A stretch of DNA of 64,000 nucleotides. It comes from Oreohelix idahoensis. Taxonomy: Eukaryota > Mollusca > Gastropoda > Stylommatophora > Oreohelicidae. Position numbers and translations under genes: made by a program. The DNA is taken from assembly GCA_024509875.1 (NCBI GenBank), contig JAMPIV010004455.1, positions 773,001-837,000 of the forward strand, written 5' to 3'. Shown one piece after another: positions 34,781 to 45,942 of this stretch. Within the stretch, counting starts at the first letter, position 1. Each line of letters starts with the position of its first letter. The notes under the pieces were generated by a model, which ran no database searches, was not told the origin of the DNA, and saw only the letters and a program-made list of their open reading frames with translations.

Positions 34781-36234
34781 GATGTTACTCTCTGATAGAT
34801 TCTTCCATGTCCATCTCTTTTAAATGCCGCTTTTTTAAAAGATGGCAGGAGAGGAAAGAGATCTTGTCGTGCTTTAAAATTCTTTTTTTACCCTCACCTC
34901 CATCACCTAGAAATCTACGAAGTAAGTCACCTTTCACCTACCAGTATCAGGACTAACCTTATCCCGACCACTGAATTAGATAAAAGAGAAAATACATTTA
35001 TGATTATGTATCCTAAGTCACTCTTCATTTATGCCGCATACGAAGCATAATGTCACTACTACATTTGGTTCTTTTGGGGTGAAGTCTCTAACTAAACACT
35101 TTTTGTGTTCTTGCAGTGATGATCTCTGTAACAATTTGTTTTAATTAATGAGTTTGCCAGACCTATAGAACTTCAAAAAATGTTTAGCTACTCTCAATTC
35201 TGTATGTAACTTTATGTGATACCCAGCTCACTTTACTTCATGGTGTCTAATTTTATCCCTTGTCAAACGCTTGCTAATTGATCTTCGTTAGTGTTTAAGA
35301 GTGTGGTAAAGTGGGATGTTATAAATATTTATAGGGGACTTAGTGTACTGACTGAGATCAGCTGTGAAGGTATCTGTATCTAATAGGTGTAGTGTTTTAC
35401 AGATAACCTTACTTGCTACCACATTATACCTCAGTCAGAATTATTCTGGAATATTGTGATGACTACGTTAAATGTCTAGGGTATGTATATGATGAAGTGT
35501 AAGTCACAACAACAACAGACAGATAAACAATTTAATTTATTCGACCACACTTGACAACACTGTGACACTCACACACATTTAACACTGTATAAGACTATCT
35601 TAAATGAGTCACTGGTAAAGTTTCAAATATTTATGTATTAATTACTTTCACTATTATATATCCTGATTCAACTACAAAGTGAACCAGGAATCACAATCAA
35701 TTGTAATCACAATTTATATGTACAGAATTTATAAATATGAATCTTGTAGTGACATATTTTATTAATATTATCCTATGTGTGTCAGTTGTGTAGTAGTACT
35801 ATGAGGTAATACTGGTTTTGTTTTTCAAGCTATGTTGTTATTTGTCATCATGACTTCAAGTGTTTGTTTATCTGGGAAATAGTATGGGGAAAAAGTTCAC
35901 AGTTCCTGTCAATTTAAACAAAGTATTGTCCCTCTTTTTTACTAAAATGTCAATTTTTGAGGGGACACATAATGTTGAGCTCCACTGGCCACAGAGGCTT
36001 AACTTTCGAGATGGCGGCAGGAAAAGACTCCTCTGCTCGATTGCTCCCCTGTGTTCTGGAGACACCTCACTAGTCGCTATCTGGACCCAGGAGTATGCTG
36101 TCAGCCTCCAGATTCAGCAAAGCTCAGACCAGGTGCTGCTCAATAACTTTAGGACCACAGTCCCTGAAACAAGAAGGTTGTACCTCCTACTTGATAACTA
36201 ATTTATAATCTATTTCTAGACTGAACACAATACA
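34781..36234. other. Gene-free stretch with repeat fragments
   Basis: No gene. AAGTGGGATGTTATAAATAT at about 35308 also occurs at about 25683. A GTACTGACTGAGATCAGCTG segment (35345) is matched in reverse complement near 55340. A 113-codon frame at 35860-36201 has no known domain. Confidence 0.5.
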
Positions 36235-37690
36235 TGACAAACACTGAGTTCAGAGCGGTAGGCCAACTGTCAGCTTCATCTGAAATAATTTACACCAGTA
36301 TACTCCTCCCTAATGGTCACTACGCCTCTGCAATTCCAGCATTAGTTCTTCTAGTCAATAAGATAGGTGTCAGTGTACTGTTTGGCCATTCCATGCAGTT
36401 TTACTTTTCTCCGACACCTTCTGTTCAGGTTGGAGCACTATATAGGCCTTGCCTCATGTTCGCTACTGAACCACACACATATACAGACATAAATTATCAA
36501 TTTACATTCAATTTTCATTAAAAAGATATTGAATATATCAAGCTTACCACAATTCATGGAATAATACACAGTTACGTTGACTGGCAATGAATATAGCACA
36601 ATTTCGATCTGCCGATGTCCCAGGCTTTTATTTAGAAAAATATGCACTGGCGCTCAACGCACTGGTTCTTTAGTAAGTTTATTTGAAAATGTGGTGCTAA
36701 ACTGACGCTTCTAATTGCCTATATTGGCGGGTCTAACCAATCGAGCCATGTTTACACAGCTTTTCAAAAAAGTACCTCTACTACTGTTTCCCCTAACAAC
36801 AAAGAAGTAGTATTTATAGTCCGACTAATCGTGTTTAGCCTTACATTTACTTTCCGCCAATCAAATAGGAGGTAACATGTTGGCCTATTTCCCGTACAAT
36901 GGTGGTGTCAAAATCTGCCACTGAGCGATTCTGATTTTGGGGTTGTCTGACACCCTCACTATTTCTTTTGGCTATAATTTGTTAATTCCTAGACTATTTG
37001 CGTAACGATTAACCTATTCTTTGTCAGCAAGTCCTAAGGAACCCAAATATATAAATTTAATGGGGCTAAGGGGCTGCGTTCAAAATATGCATTTTCTTCT
37101 AGGATAGTCGTGCTGTTGCCACCTCCTCACTTCCAAACTTTATGGTGTCTGCTGTACTGTCATACTAATGTCAGGATTTCAGACATAAAACAGTAGAATG
37201 TCATGTTTCCTAATAAGCGTTTTATAAGTTTTTTTAAACCTAACTCTCGTATGGGTAGTGTTTTTTATCACTGTCGATTTGAAAAAAGCTAGTGCTTGTG
37301 GCCTTACACGCGTGATGGTAGTAATTGTATAGCGAGACGCGTGTTTAGTGTTGTATGCGTCCCGGCTTTCAGCCCTCCCTTTCTTTCTATCCTAAGTCCA
37401 TCTGTCCGTTCGTTTATGGTAACTTAGTGTATAAAATGACATGAATGGAATATTAAATATAGGTCAGCTTGCGTATCTCAAGGTTTTTCTTAGAAAGGCA
37501 GTACACGTTTTATTGAAGAAAGCGTGTAGTGATGCAGTAGGCTTTTACTATCAACGTGAAACGTTACAATTTGCAGACGAAGTAGAAAACAAGGGGGATT
37601 TCGAGTACAGTCATTGTGACAGCACTGATCTTTACCATTCTTCTTTCCTTTTATTGAAGTTATTTGTTAGGCTTTACATTTACTTTTTAA
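36235..37690 (+). repeat. Dispersed repeat D, copy 2
   Basis: Colinear with 26041-26860 but longer. Shared landmarks include AGGCCAACTGTCAGCTTCAT, CCCCTAACAACAAAG, ACTATCAACGTGAAACG and ACAATTTGCAGACGAAG. The 111-codon frame at 37441-37776 overlaps a homologous frame in copy 1 (both contain VKALQFADE-like or TLQFADE residues), so a decayed coding region is possible. Confidence 0.7.
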
Positions 37691-38241
37691 TTTATATATG
37701 TGGATTAGAATTTCCCACGACAAAGAGCGACGTGGCCGTTCTATTGTTCCAGGATGTTACATGGGATCGTCTTTGAATCTCTTACATTATACCTCTTTGG
37801 CGACACGTTGGTATGAAAGCTACCTGTAAAATCTAGTTCTAAATCTGATTTTTTTTTTTTAAGACCCATGTTTATATATGCTTTGCCTCGTTTAGTCCCA
37901 GGGGATAGGTTTGTTTGGTTTTAAGGATCATGTTTATTGCACATGGTCAACTCCATCAATGCTCCGACTTCCTCTCTTTGATCACACAAGGAGGATCTCA
38001 GCACAGTGCACGAACTCCGTAGCACCGGCGAGAATCCCAATGTGTGTACACAGGAATCACACATTCTATAAATATATTCTGTGGGTAGGTTTCCTAATTT
38101 TTAAATTTGCCAGGGCAGCGGCCGTATGACCTGCGTTTTACGATTGTCAACTGCCGAGGGATCTTTAACATGCGCAGCTTGCACACTGGAATTCCTGTTT
38201 TTTCGCTTTTATCCAAGAAGGTAAGGCATCGAACTAACTAC
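37691..38241. other. Gene-free stretch
   Basis: Nothing recognised before the minisatellite. Confidence 0.5.
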
Positions 38242-38850
38242 ACAGGAGATCTCACTACACAGGAGATCTCACTACCCAGGAGATCTCACTACACAGGAGA
38301 TCTCACTACACAGGAGATCTCACTACACAAGAGATCTCACTACACAGGAGATCTCACTACACAGGAGATCTCACTACCCAGGAGATCTCACTACACAGGA
38401 GATCTCACTACACAGGAGATCTCACTACTCAGGAGATCTCACTACCCAGGAGATCTCACTACACAGGAGATCTCACTACACAGGAGATCTCACTACACAG
38501 GACAGGAGATCTCACTACACAGGAGATCTCACTACACAGGAGATCTCTACACAGGAGATATCTCTACACAGGAGATCTCACTACACAGGAGATCTCACTA
38601 CCCAGGAGATCTCACTACACAGGAGATCTCACTACACAGGAGATCTCACTTCATAGGAGATCTCACTACACAGGAGATCTCACTACACAGGAGATCTCAC
38701 TACACAGGAGATCTCACTACCCAGGAGATCTCACTACACAGGAGAATTCACTACACAGGAGATCTCACTACACAGGAGATCTCACTACACAGGAGATCTA
38801 ACTGCACAGGAGATCTCACTACACAGGAGATCTAACTACACAGGAGATCA
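38242..38850. repeat. 17-bp minisatellite, about 36 units
   Basis: The unit is CTACACAGGAGATCTCA, centred on the palindrome AGATCT. Variants include CTACCCAGG, CTACTCAGG, a shortened unit and a 5-bp insertion near 38502. Because 17 is not a multiple of three and the unit has no stop in any plus frame, a 242-codon open frame (38107-38835) with a 17-residue period runs through it. I regard this as a by-product. Confidence 0.98.
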
Positions 38851-39240
38851 GAGAGTGGTAGTATGACATAAATAGGAACCACTGGTTCTGAACAAAATGT
38901 CCATCAATTATATTCCCTGTAATGGGAGCGATCCCGGTACCTTTAGAATTAGAGGCAGACGCTAAACCTCTTAGCCACTCCAACCCCCAGTCCCCGGGGG
39001 TCTCTGAAGAGACAAAGAAAGAGTAGGACTACTGCACCCTCAAGCATGTCGTACCAGGCCACTCAATTTTTCTATTGTATGTCTTTATACTCTGATTCGA
39101 TCTAGAATTTCAAGTTTTGTTGTTGTCGAGTGCTCATTTATTCTGAATTTATATAGAATTTAGAGTTTTCTGTTAATTGTCATTTTTTTCTTACTTGATC
39201 TAGAGTTTCAGCTTTATTTTCGAATGTCTATTTTGCTGTC
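38851..39240. other. Stretch with SINE-like fragments
   Basis: On the minus strand, 38920-38990 has a tRNA-like head (GGCTAAGAGGTTTAG and CCGGGATCGCTCCC). On the plus strand, 38995-39070 matches the interspersed segment at 8405-8485. No gene. Confidence 0.55.
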
Positions 39241-39554
39241 ACTCCTGCAGCCCTTGACGCTATCACATGCCTGCCAACTATGGAGGAGCTGAATGCTGAA
39301 CCAACATTGGAAGAACTCAGCAAGGCCATTGATAGCTTGGCTTCTGGCAAAGTACCAGGCAGTGATGGGATTCCTCCCGATTTAATCAAATGCTGTAAGA
39401 GCGCACTATTACATCCCCTGCAAATGGTACTGTGTCAGTGCTGGGAAGAGACAACTGTACCTCAAGACATGCGAGATTACAAGATTGTAACACTGTATAA
39501 AAATGAAGGAGACAGAAGTGATTGCAATAACTACAGAGGCATCTCTCTTCTTAG
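39241..39554 (+). pseudogene. LINE reverse transcriptase, left part
   Basis: Reads PTMEELNAEPTLEELSKAID, LASGKVPGSDGIPPDLIK, and CNNYRGISLLS. This is the fingers region of a non-LTR RT up to the YRGISLLS motif, where a solo LTR interrupts it. Endonuclease and ORF1 are absent. It continues at 41255. Confidence 0.9.
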
Positions 39555-41254
39555 TGTGACAGCGCCATTCGCCATTTTGTCTGTCGTTCTCTACCTTTTT
39601 ACTACAACATAGCGCGATTTGGCAGCCATTTTAGTGTTACTCAGGATCTAAAAATAGAACACTAGTCATGCCCGCGGACAGAGCAACAGCCAATCAGAGA
39701 AGAGAAGCGCTCAGACTGACCGCACCTGAGTTTGGCCGGTTTAAATCTTCTGTCATTTCGACGCTAGACGCAGAGAGAAGAAGTCGCCAAACCAGAGTTG
39801 AAATCTGAAGATGCCTAGGACTTGTGAGTAGATATAGGCCTAATAATATTCTCCAACATTCTAAAGTCTTTATAGTGTTAGAAAGGATATAGGATCACTC
39901 TCTTTGTGCCGTAGTATTTTAAATAATTATATACTTAATTCAATGTTATTTATATTTCGCGTGCGGTTTGTTTCAAATCTAAATTTATTCAGACATGGCG
40001 TGGCTGGAGCAGATGGTCCATGTTCAGGCAATATAACACGTGGCCGGTAATAGAACTGACATATTCGGTTATTTAAGGAAACCTTCAATGATCTAATTGA
40101 CACGTGGGTGAAGGCAGGTTAATGATATTTTCTTCAGTAATGGAAGGGATAGTTTAGGCTAAAGTGTATTTCGCAATAATTGATCATAATACTACTGTAT
40201 TTCTTTAGTGGGTTACTTTGAGGCTACTGTATATATTTAGAGGGTCACTTTGAGATTAGTTTAATTACATCTGTTGTGTACACAGTTTTGTAGTGCTAAA
40301 GTTCCCTTTGAGAAGATGAATCTAACTTTAGGTATTTAGATTTCTGGTGAGCGCAGTGTCACTCCTTGGTGCGTAAGGCACGTTGAGACAGGTGTTTCTC
40401 TGTTTGCTCCTTGCGGAGCATGGAAACACCAATGCAACTGGTGTCCATCACAAGCCCACAAGAAGCATTTTTATGCTATTGCAGTGGTTGTGTCGGTAAC
40501 AATGTGTTTTATATGATGAATTCCCAATCTCATCAGTCAGCATATACGACATGCTGCAGAGTGCAGGGATCAATATTGAGATGGATCAGTTGCGAGGTGG
40601 TGGTTTATGCTCATTAATGAGAGTATTCGTTGTACATATCGTTGAATATTATTCTATGTCCATTTTATTATTATTTAATTATCGTTTTGTGTAGAATGGT
40701 TTGTGAGAGCACGTGGGCTCACTTGGAGATATATATTTCTCTTCTCGCTTTTTATGGAGTATGGGGCCACCAATGTGGCTGGCATCCACATGAAGCCCTC
40801 ACAAAGCATTCAGATGCTCTTGCAGTAGTGGTTTCGGTAGCAATCTGTGTTACATGGTGAGATTGCCAGCGTCATGCACAACACCATACTAGTCTCATTG
40901 GGCGACATGCATGAGTGTGTATGGGTGTGATAGTTGAGTGTGTCAGGTGGCGTGGAAGGACTGTTTGGCAGGTGAGAGTATCGTTTCTCATTATTTAACT
41001 ATTATGATTTTAACTAGTTGGTGCTTTGTTTGCTTTGAGGATTAGCAACTGAGCACTGGCTTGGTGTTTTGTTTGCTTTGTTTTATTTGTTTAATGTTTG
41101 CTTCATGCGCTTGGTCACTGACTGGGTTGTATGAATAAATACAGCCCCTGCCTTAAGAATCAGAGTTTTATTGTTGATCGGGTCGGTTGCGAGTGTGCAA
41201 GAAAGTGATCACATATCACAATAGCATCATCATCATCTCGCCCACCCTATCAGA
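39555..41254 (+). mobile_element. Solo LTR (1.7 kb) inserted in the LINE
   Basis: Starts TGTGACAGCG and ends CCCTATCAGA, flanked by TTAG (39551-39554 and 41255-41258). The LINE frame resumes across the duplication (ISLLS then IVGKVFARV). The last 200 bp, from about 41058, match the ends of the outer LTRs at 9402-9590 and 19209-19397, whereas the first 1.4 kb do not. It is thus a relative with a different U3. AATAAATACAGCCCC (41133) is shared as a polyadenylation region. Confidence 0.9.
40428..40862. repeat. Internal 95-bp duplication in the solo LTR
   Basis: Segments at about 40428-40520 and 40768-40862 are diverged copies (ACCAATG, then CACAAAGCAT or CAAGAAGCAT, GCAGTGGTTGTGTCGGTAAC or its variant, and ACATGGTGA or ATATGATGA). 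Similar motifs occur at 35113 and 55440. Confidence 0.75.
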
Positions 41255-42490
41255 TTAGTATTGTTGGTAAGGTGTTTGCCAGAGTCATCTTAATGCGACA
41301 ACACAAGTTAGCTGAGCGCATATATCCAAAGTCACAGTAGGTATTCCGAGCTAGTAGATCAACAACAGACATGATCTTTTCTCTCCACCAACTTCAGGAA
41401 AAATCAAGAGAACAGAAAAGACCACTATATATCGCCTTTATAGACCCACAAAAGCATTTGACCTGGTTAGCAGGGATGAACTTCAAAATTCATCCAAGAA
41501 AATAGGCTGCCTCACTAAATTGCTGGAAATGATAAAGGCATTCCATGAAGACATGAACAGAACAGTCCAATATACTGGAAGTACATCACAGCCCTTTGAC
41601 ATACGAAGTGGCGTTAAACAAGGCTGTGTTCTGGCCCCGACCCTCTTCGGGATCTTATTTGCCTTACTCCTGAAACATGCATTCAGAGATGCAACTGAAG
41701 GAATATGTCTTCACACTAGGTCAGATGACTGACTGTTTAACCTCGCAAGGCTGAAGGCAAAAACAAAAATCAGAAGGGTCACTATAAGACGCTTGTTATT
41801 CGCTGATGATGCTACAGTCGTCACTCAAAGCCAACAGGAGCTTCAGAGCTTGATGAATCGCTTCACCCAAGCGTGCAAGGACTTTGGCATCACAATACGT
41901 CTAAAGAAAACAAATGTGATGAGTCAGGATGTGGGTGCTGCACCAGTTATCACTATCGATAAATATGAATTGGCAGTGGTGCACCACTTCACATACCTGG
42001 GGTCTACCATGAACGACAAACTCTCGCTGGACCCAGAAATTGACAGCCGCATAGGCAAAACTGCAGCCACATTTGCCCGCCTCACAACGCGTGTTTGGGT
42101 AAACTCCAAATGCAAGACAAAAGTTGGGCTATATAACGCCTGCGTCATCAGCACGCTTCTATATGGCAGCGAGACATGGACAACCTATGCCAAGCAAGAA
42201 AGAAGGCTCAATATCTTTTATCTATGGTGTTTACGCCCCATCCTCGGTATTTCATGGAAGGACAAATGTCATTATGCTGTCATGTGGGGGCCTTCAAAGC
42301 ATGTACACACTGCTTAGACAGGGCAAACTACACTGGCTTGGCCACGTCCGCCGCATAGAAGATGGTCTCACCCCGAAAGATATTTGCTACAGACAACTGG
42401 CATATGGCAAAATAACAGTTTGACGACGGCAGCTGAACTTTAAAGATGTTCATGAGAGACATGAGGGCACTGGACCTAAATCCAGCAACC
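41255..42490 (+). pseudogene. LINE reverse transcriptase, right part
   Basis: Continues with KVFARVILMRQHKLAERIYP, STTDMIFSLHQLQEKSREQ, YIAFIDPQK, SGVKQGCVLAPTLF, RLLFADDATVV (the FADD catalytic pair is kept), FTYLGSTMNDKL, LLYGSETWTTYAKQE and RLNIFYLWCLRPILGISWKD, then a shifted HWLGHVRRIEDGL. There are several stops and shifts (for example TGA at 41730). The IDLxKAFD motif is damaged to IDPQKHLT. Dead. It belongs to the same family as 29850-30370. Confidence 0.92.
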
Positions 42491-43376
42491 TGGGAAGATG
42501 AAGCTCACGGCTGTTTGTGCCCTTATACCAGAGCGCTCTTTTAGTTTCGGTGACCGGAATTCTGACACCGGGTATAAAATTTTGTGTGCACCGTAAAAGA
42601 CTATTTAAGTTTTTGGCGGGGAAAATCAGCTGATGTGTGAGTAAAATCAGTAAAATATAAATCATTACACACTCGTTCTGGATAAACACAGCGCTAAAAT
42701 TCTTTTGTGTACTATAACTTTGTTCTGTGTTCTATTTTTGATTGCATTTTTATTTGTTTGAAATTAGTTTTGACGGAGTTACAGACTTTTGAAAACAGCG
42801 TCATCATTTAAGGAAATTCATAAAATAAGTAATCTTTTTATTAATTTAATATCTAAAAATCGGCCCATTCGTTTGAGTTTATAATTATAAAGACTTCTCG
42901 AAGGGAAGCTAAAGATTATTTCCACATACTTTTTTTTTGGTTTCATATCTTGAGAATGTGTGGTAGTCAGTTTTGTGAGTGTGGCATTACAAGAACAAGC
43001 ATATTATCACCAGATTTTATAGCATTTAAATCCCTTTAAACGCATTCCTGATACCCACAAATCTTAAATAAGGTAGTAAAAAAATAACTTTTTGTAAAGC
43101 ACCATCTGTTTTTGCATTTTCATTCATTTATAATGATATTTAGCTACGTATATAAGCGTCAGAAAACATGTAAAGCTATAGATAGATTACTTCCACATAA
43201 TTTGATCTATCTTTCAAGTCTTGTTAATCTTCTATTTATAATATGAATTTTTTTTTAATTGTGTGTGAGATAAGGACTGTTCCATTGGTGTTCTTTGGTA
43301 GACAATCCTGTGCACACGACGGCTGCCAGCGAATTCTAAGTAACTGTTTGTATATCTTCTTTCATTCAAAGTTACA
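42491..43376. other. Gene-free stretch
   Basis: AT-rich, no domain recognised. It may hold 5' or flanking sequence of the gene fragment at 43377. Confidence 0.5.
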
Positions 43377-44523
43377 ATGCAGGTAGTAAATTTAGAGAAA
43401 CCAAATTCTAAATCTAATACCATCCTTTTATCAATGGCTAGAGTCAGAGATACATATGATAATTTAGAAATATTTATGAATGGCATGAAAGCTCAGATAG
43501 AGTCACTAAAATATTTAGAGTGGGATGGTAAACAAGTTGTTGTTTTCTTATTCGGGGATTATTTCCTTGTTTTGCTGGAGACACCACAGACATGGGTATA
43601 TTCCTTGAGCTCCAGACAAACCAAACATTTTCATCAAAGACATCCAGAGAGCATACAACTTGCAAACCAAGAAGTTTGGCCATGTTGATAAGAGATTACA
43701 ATAGATATATGAAATATGGGAAAGGGAATAAAAGGCAAGTGGCACATTACCATAATTGTTTACACAAACCAATGTTAGAGATTGAAATTGAAAATGTAGC
43801 TCCTCCTTACCTTCATATTTTATTAGGCATTGTTTTGAAACACCACAGACTTCTAGAACAGGTAGCTGATACAATAGACGCAAAGATATTTGAGAATTCG
43901 CAAGAGATACATGCAAACATTAGTACTTTTAAGAACTTGAAGAGATTTAGTAGGAACTGGAAATAGGCAGAAGAATTAGGAGCTAAAATTGAATTTTTCA
44001 GGTAGGTATTGAACTTTGTGAGGATAAGGAGGAGACAGATAATTTTAAAGTTAGACTTGAAAATGCACAAGATGCGCTGGCCAAACTTCAGTTTCAAGAT
44101 CTGTGTACTAGGTCTGGTCCAGTTTGCTCACACATGGACAAGGTACTAGCCAAACACAAAATCATACAACAGGCTTATAATAGCAGAGCATTTATAGGGA
44201 ATCACTGCCACAGATATCTCACACAAAAAGTTTATAAAGATCTTACAAGAGCAATCATTACACAAACACTGAAAATTACAGACAAACAAGATATAACTAA
44301 CATAGCTTTTATTGCCCAAGAACAATTCAACTCACTGAAAGAAGCATTTGAGAAAGTACACAACAAAATATCACACAGTAAACCAATTAGTAAAGAATCA
44401 ATAACAGCATCGATAGAGACTTATATGTCTTTGTTCAGAAAGCTATTCCCTAGTAAGACAATTCATAAACAGCACATATTAGAAAAACATTGCGCAGACT
44501 GGATCAGAACTCATGATGTATGA
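43377..44523 (+). pseudogene. Broken gene of an uncharacterised invertebrate protein family, with microinversion
   Basis: Plus-strand parts in order: WDGKQVVVFLFGDY (to 43562); then from 43640 SREHTTCKPRSLAMLIRDYN, AHYHNCLHKPMLEIEIENV, PPYLHILLGIVLKHHRLLEQ; then FQVGIELCEDKEE and SRAFIGNHCHRYL to KQHILEKHCADWI. The order GDY, SGAxGxxPCLWC, PxxLHxxLGI, AFIGNH, HILExH is one I associate with large, often transposon-related proteins of cnidarians and molluscs whose function I cannot name. The expected SGA-CLWC block lies on the minus strand between the first two parts (43563-43639). There is one in-frame TAG (43964) and at least two frame changes. The family normally continues beyond the HILExH motif, so the 3' end is truncated. 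Confidence 0.7.
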
Positions 44524-44543
44524 TTGAGATAATTGTTAGCTCT

Positions 44544-45305
44544 CATGTTCTGGGGACAATTGGGTGTGTTATTTTAAGGTTATAAATGTGGACATGCAAT
44601 TTAAACTTTCAATAATTAATGTTTGACGCATGAAACCAAAACAAAACTTTGATATCCATTTTCTGCAGGTTTTCTACTTTTGATTTCTGTAATTTGTTAT
44701 GCATGTTGATTGTGACCGTTTTAGTGTAAATTGAATTAGAAACAAACCATAACAAAATGTAAAAAAAAACCGTAAATTTTACACTATTTCAGACTATTAT
44801 ATATTCTGTTCTAATTGTGATAAAATGTTTGTTCTTGTTCTAAAATTTACTCTAACATTTCTAGTCTAGCTTTACGCAAAATTAAAGCCGGTATTTATAA
44901 TAATAAAGTAGCATAAAAGCAATTCAAACATGTTTTGGGGGCAATTGGGTGTGTTATTTTAAGGTAATAAATGTGGACTTGCAATTTAAACTTTCAATAA
45001 TTAATGTTTGACGCATGAAACCAAAACAAATCTTTGATATCCATTTTCTGCAGGTTTTCTACTTTTGATTTCTGTAATTTGTTATGCATGTTGATTGTGA
45101 CCGATTTAGCGAAAATTGCATTATAAACAAACCATAACAAAATATTAAAAAAACGTAAATTTTACACTATTTCAGACTATTATATCTTCTGTTCTAATTG
45201 TGATAAAATGTTTGTTCTTGTTCTAAAATTTACTCTAACATTTCTAGTCTAGCTTTACCCAAAATTAAAGCCGGTATTTATAATAAAAAAGTAGCCTAAA
45301 AGCAT
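44544..45305. repeat. 385-bp tandem duplication
   Basis: Copy 1 is 44544-44928 and copy 2 is 44929-45305, beginning CATGTTCTGGGGACAATTGG and CATGTTTTGGGGGCAATTGG. They differ by scattered substitutions and small indels. The array starts about 20 bp after the stop of the broken gene, so it may be that gene's 3' flank. Confidence 0.93.
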
Positions 45306-45660
45306 TAATTAAGCCCTATCAAAAGTAAACATCGCCACATGTTTTTCCCATTAGGAAGCTGACCACGTGACCTCTGTCAAGTGGGCTATAAATAGCGCGG
45401 TCGGGGAAAAAGGGGAAATAACTAAAAGATCGCTCGCAAACAGCCGTGAGCTGCAGATCGCACCACGTGGCGTTGCTCTCAACGGTGTTACCTCAAATAC
45501 GGCGAAAAGAAGCTCTCACGACAAGCGGAAGAGAAAACGTCAAAAGAAACACCAGGAAAATAAGCTGCTAAGGGCTATCACTGCAGGGGTGCATTCCCAT
45601 AGTCAGTTATGACTGAAGGGGCTATTATTATAATGTTATTATTTTGTTTACTTGTTTTAG
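45306..45660 (+). pseudogene. LINE 3'-terminal fragment
   Basis: A frame at 45367-45612 reads ITKRSLANSRELQIAPRGVA, TSNTAKRSSHDKRKRKRQ and GVHSHSQL. The KRSS-KRK block resembles 29960-30010 (minus). The end GTGCATTCCCATAGTCAGTTATGACTG followed by a TTA-rich tail matches 50948-51000, and shorter in 29850. This is the conserved 3' terminus of a LINE family, perhaps a degenerate final zinc-knuckle region. Confidence 0.65.
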
Positions 45661-45942
45661 AATTTTGAACTTTTCTTTCGCGTGTCCATTTATTCTAATT
45701 TGACCTAGAATTCCTAGTTTCCATTTGTAATAAAATGGGATGTTTGGTGCTGATTGTCCATATTTATAATTCCTTTATAAACGTCTCTTCTTTACAACGT
45801 TGACGTCAATTTCTTTCTCTTTTTTTTTTCTCACTCTTATTTGTATATATATTTGTTGTTCATTCAGTCGCTTAGATTTGTCTTTTTATGTTGTCTTTAT
45901 TGCTTTCACGACTTTAATTAGTTCTCTCTTTCTGTCATTATA

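Noticed and set aside
38107..38835. 242-codon protein with 17-residue repeats
   Set aside because: The frame exists only because the 17-bp unit lacks plus-strand stops. No flanking coding signal.
38242..38850. CRISPR-like array of regularly spaced repeats
   Set aside because: The 17-bp units are directly adjacent with no spacers, and the window is eukaryotic. It is a minisatellite.
43548..43916. A separate minus-strand gene of 122 codons
   Set aside because: Only the block within 43563-43639 looks authentic on that strand; the rest is antisense of the plus-strand gene, so an inversion explains it better.
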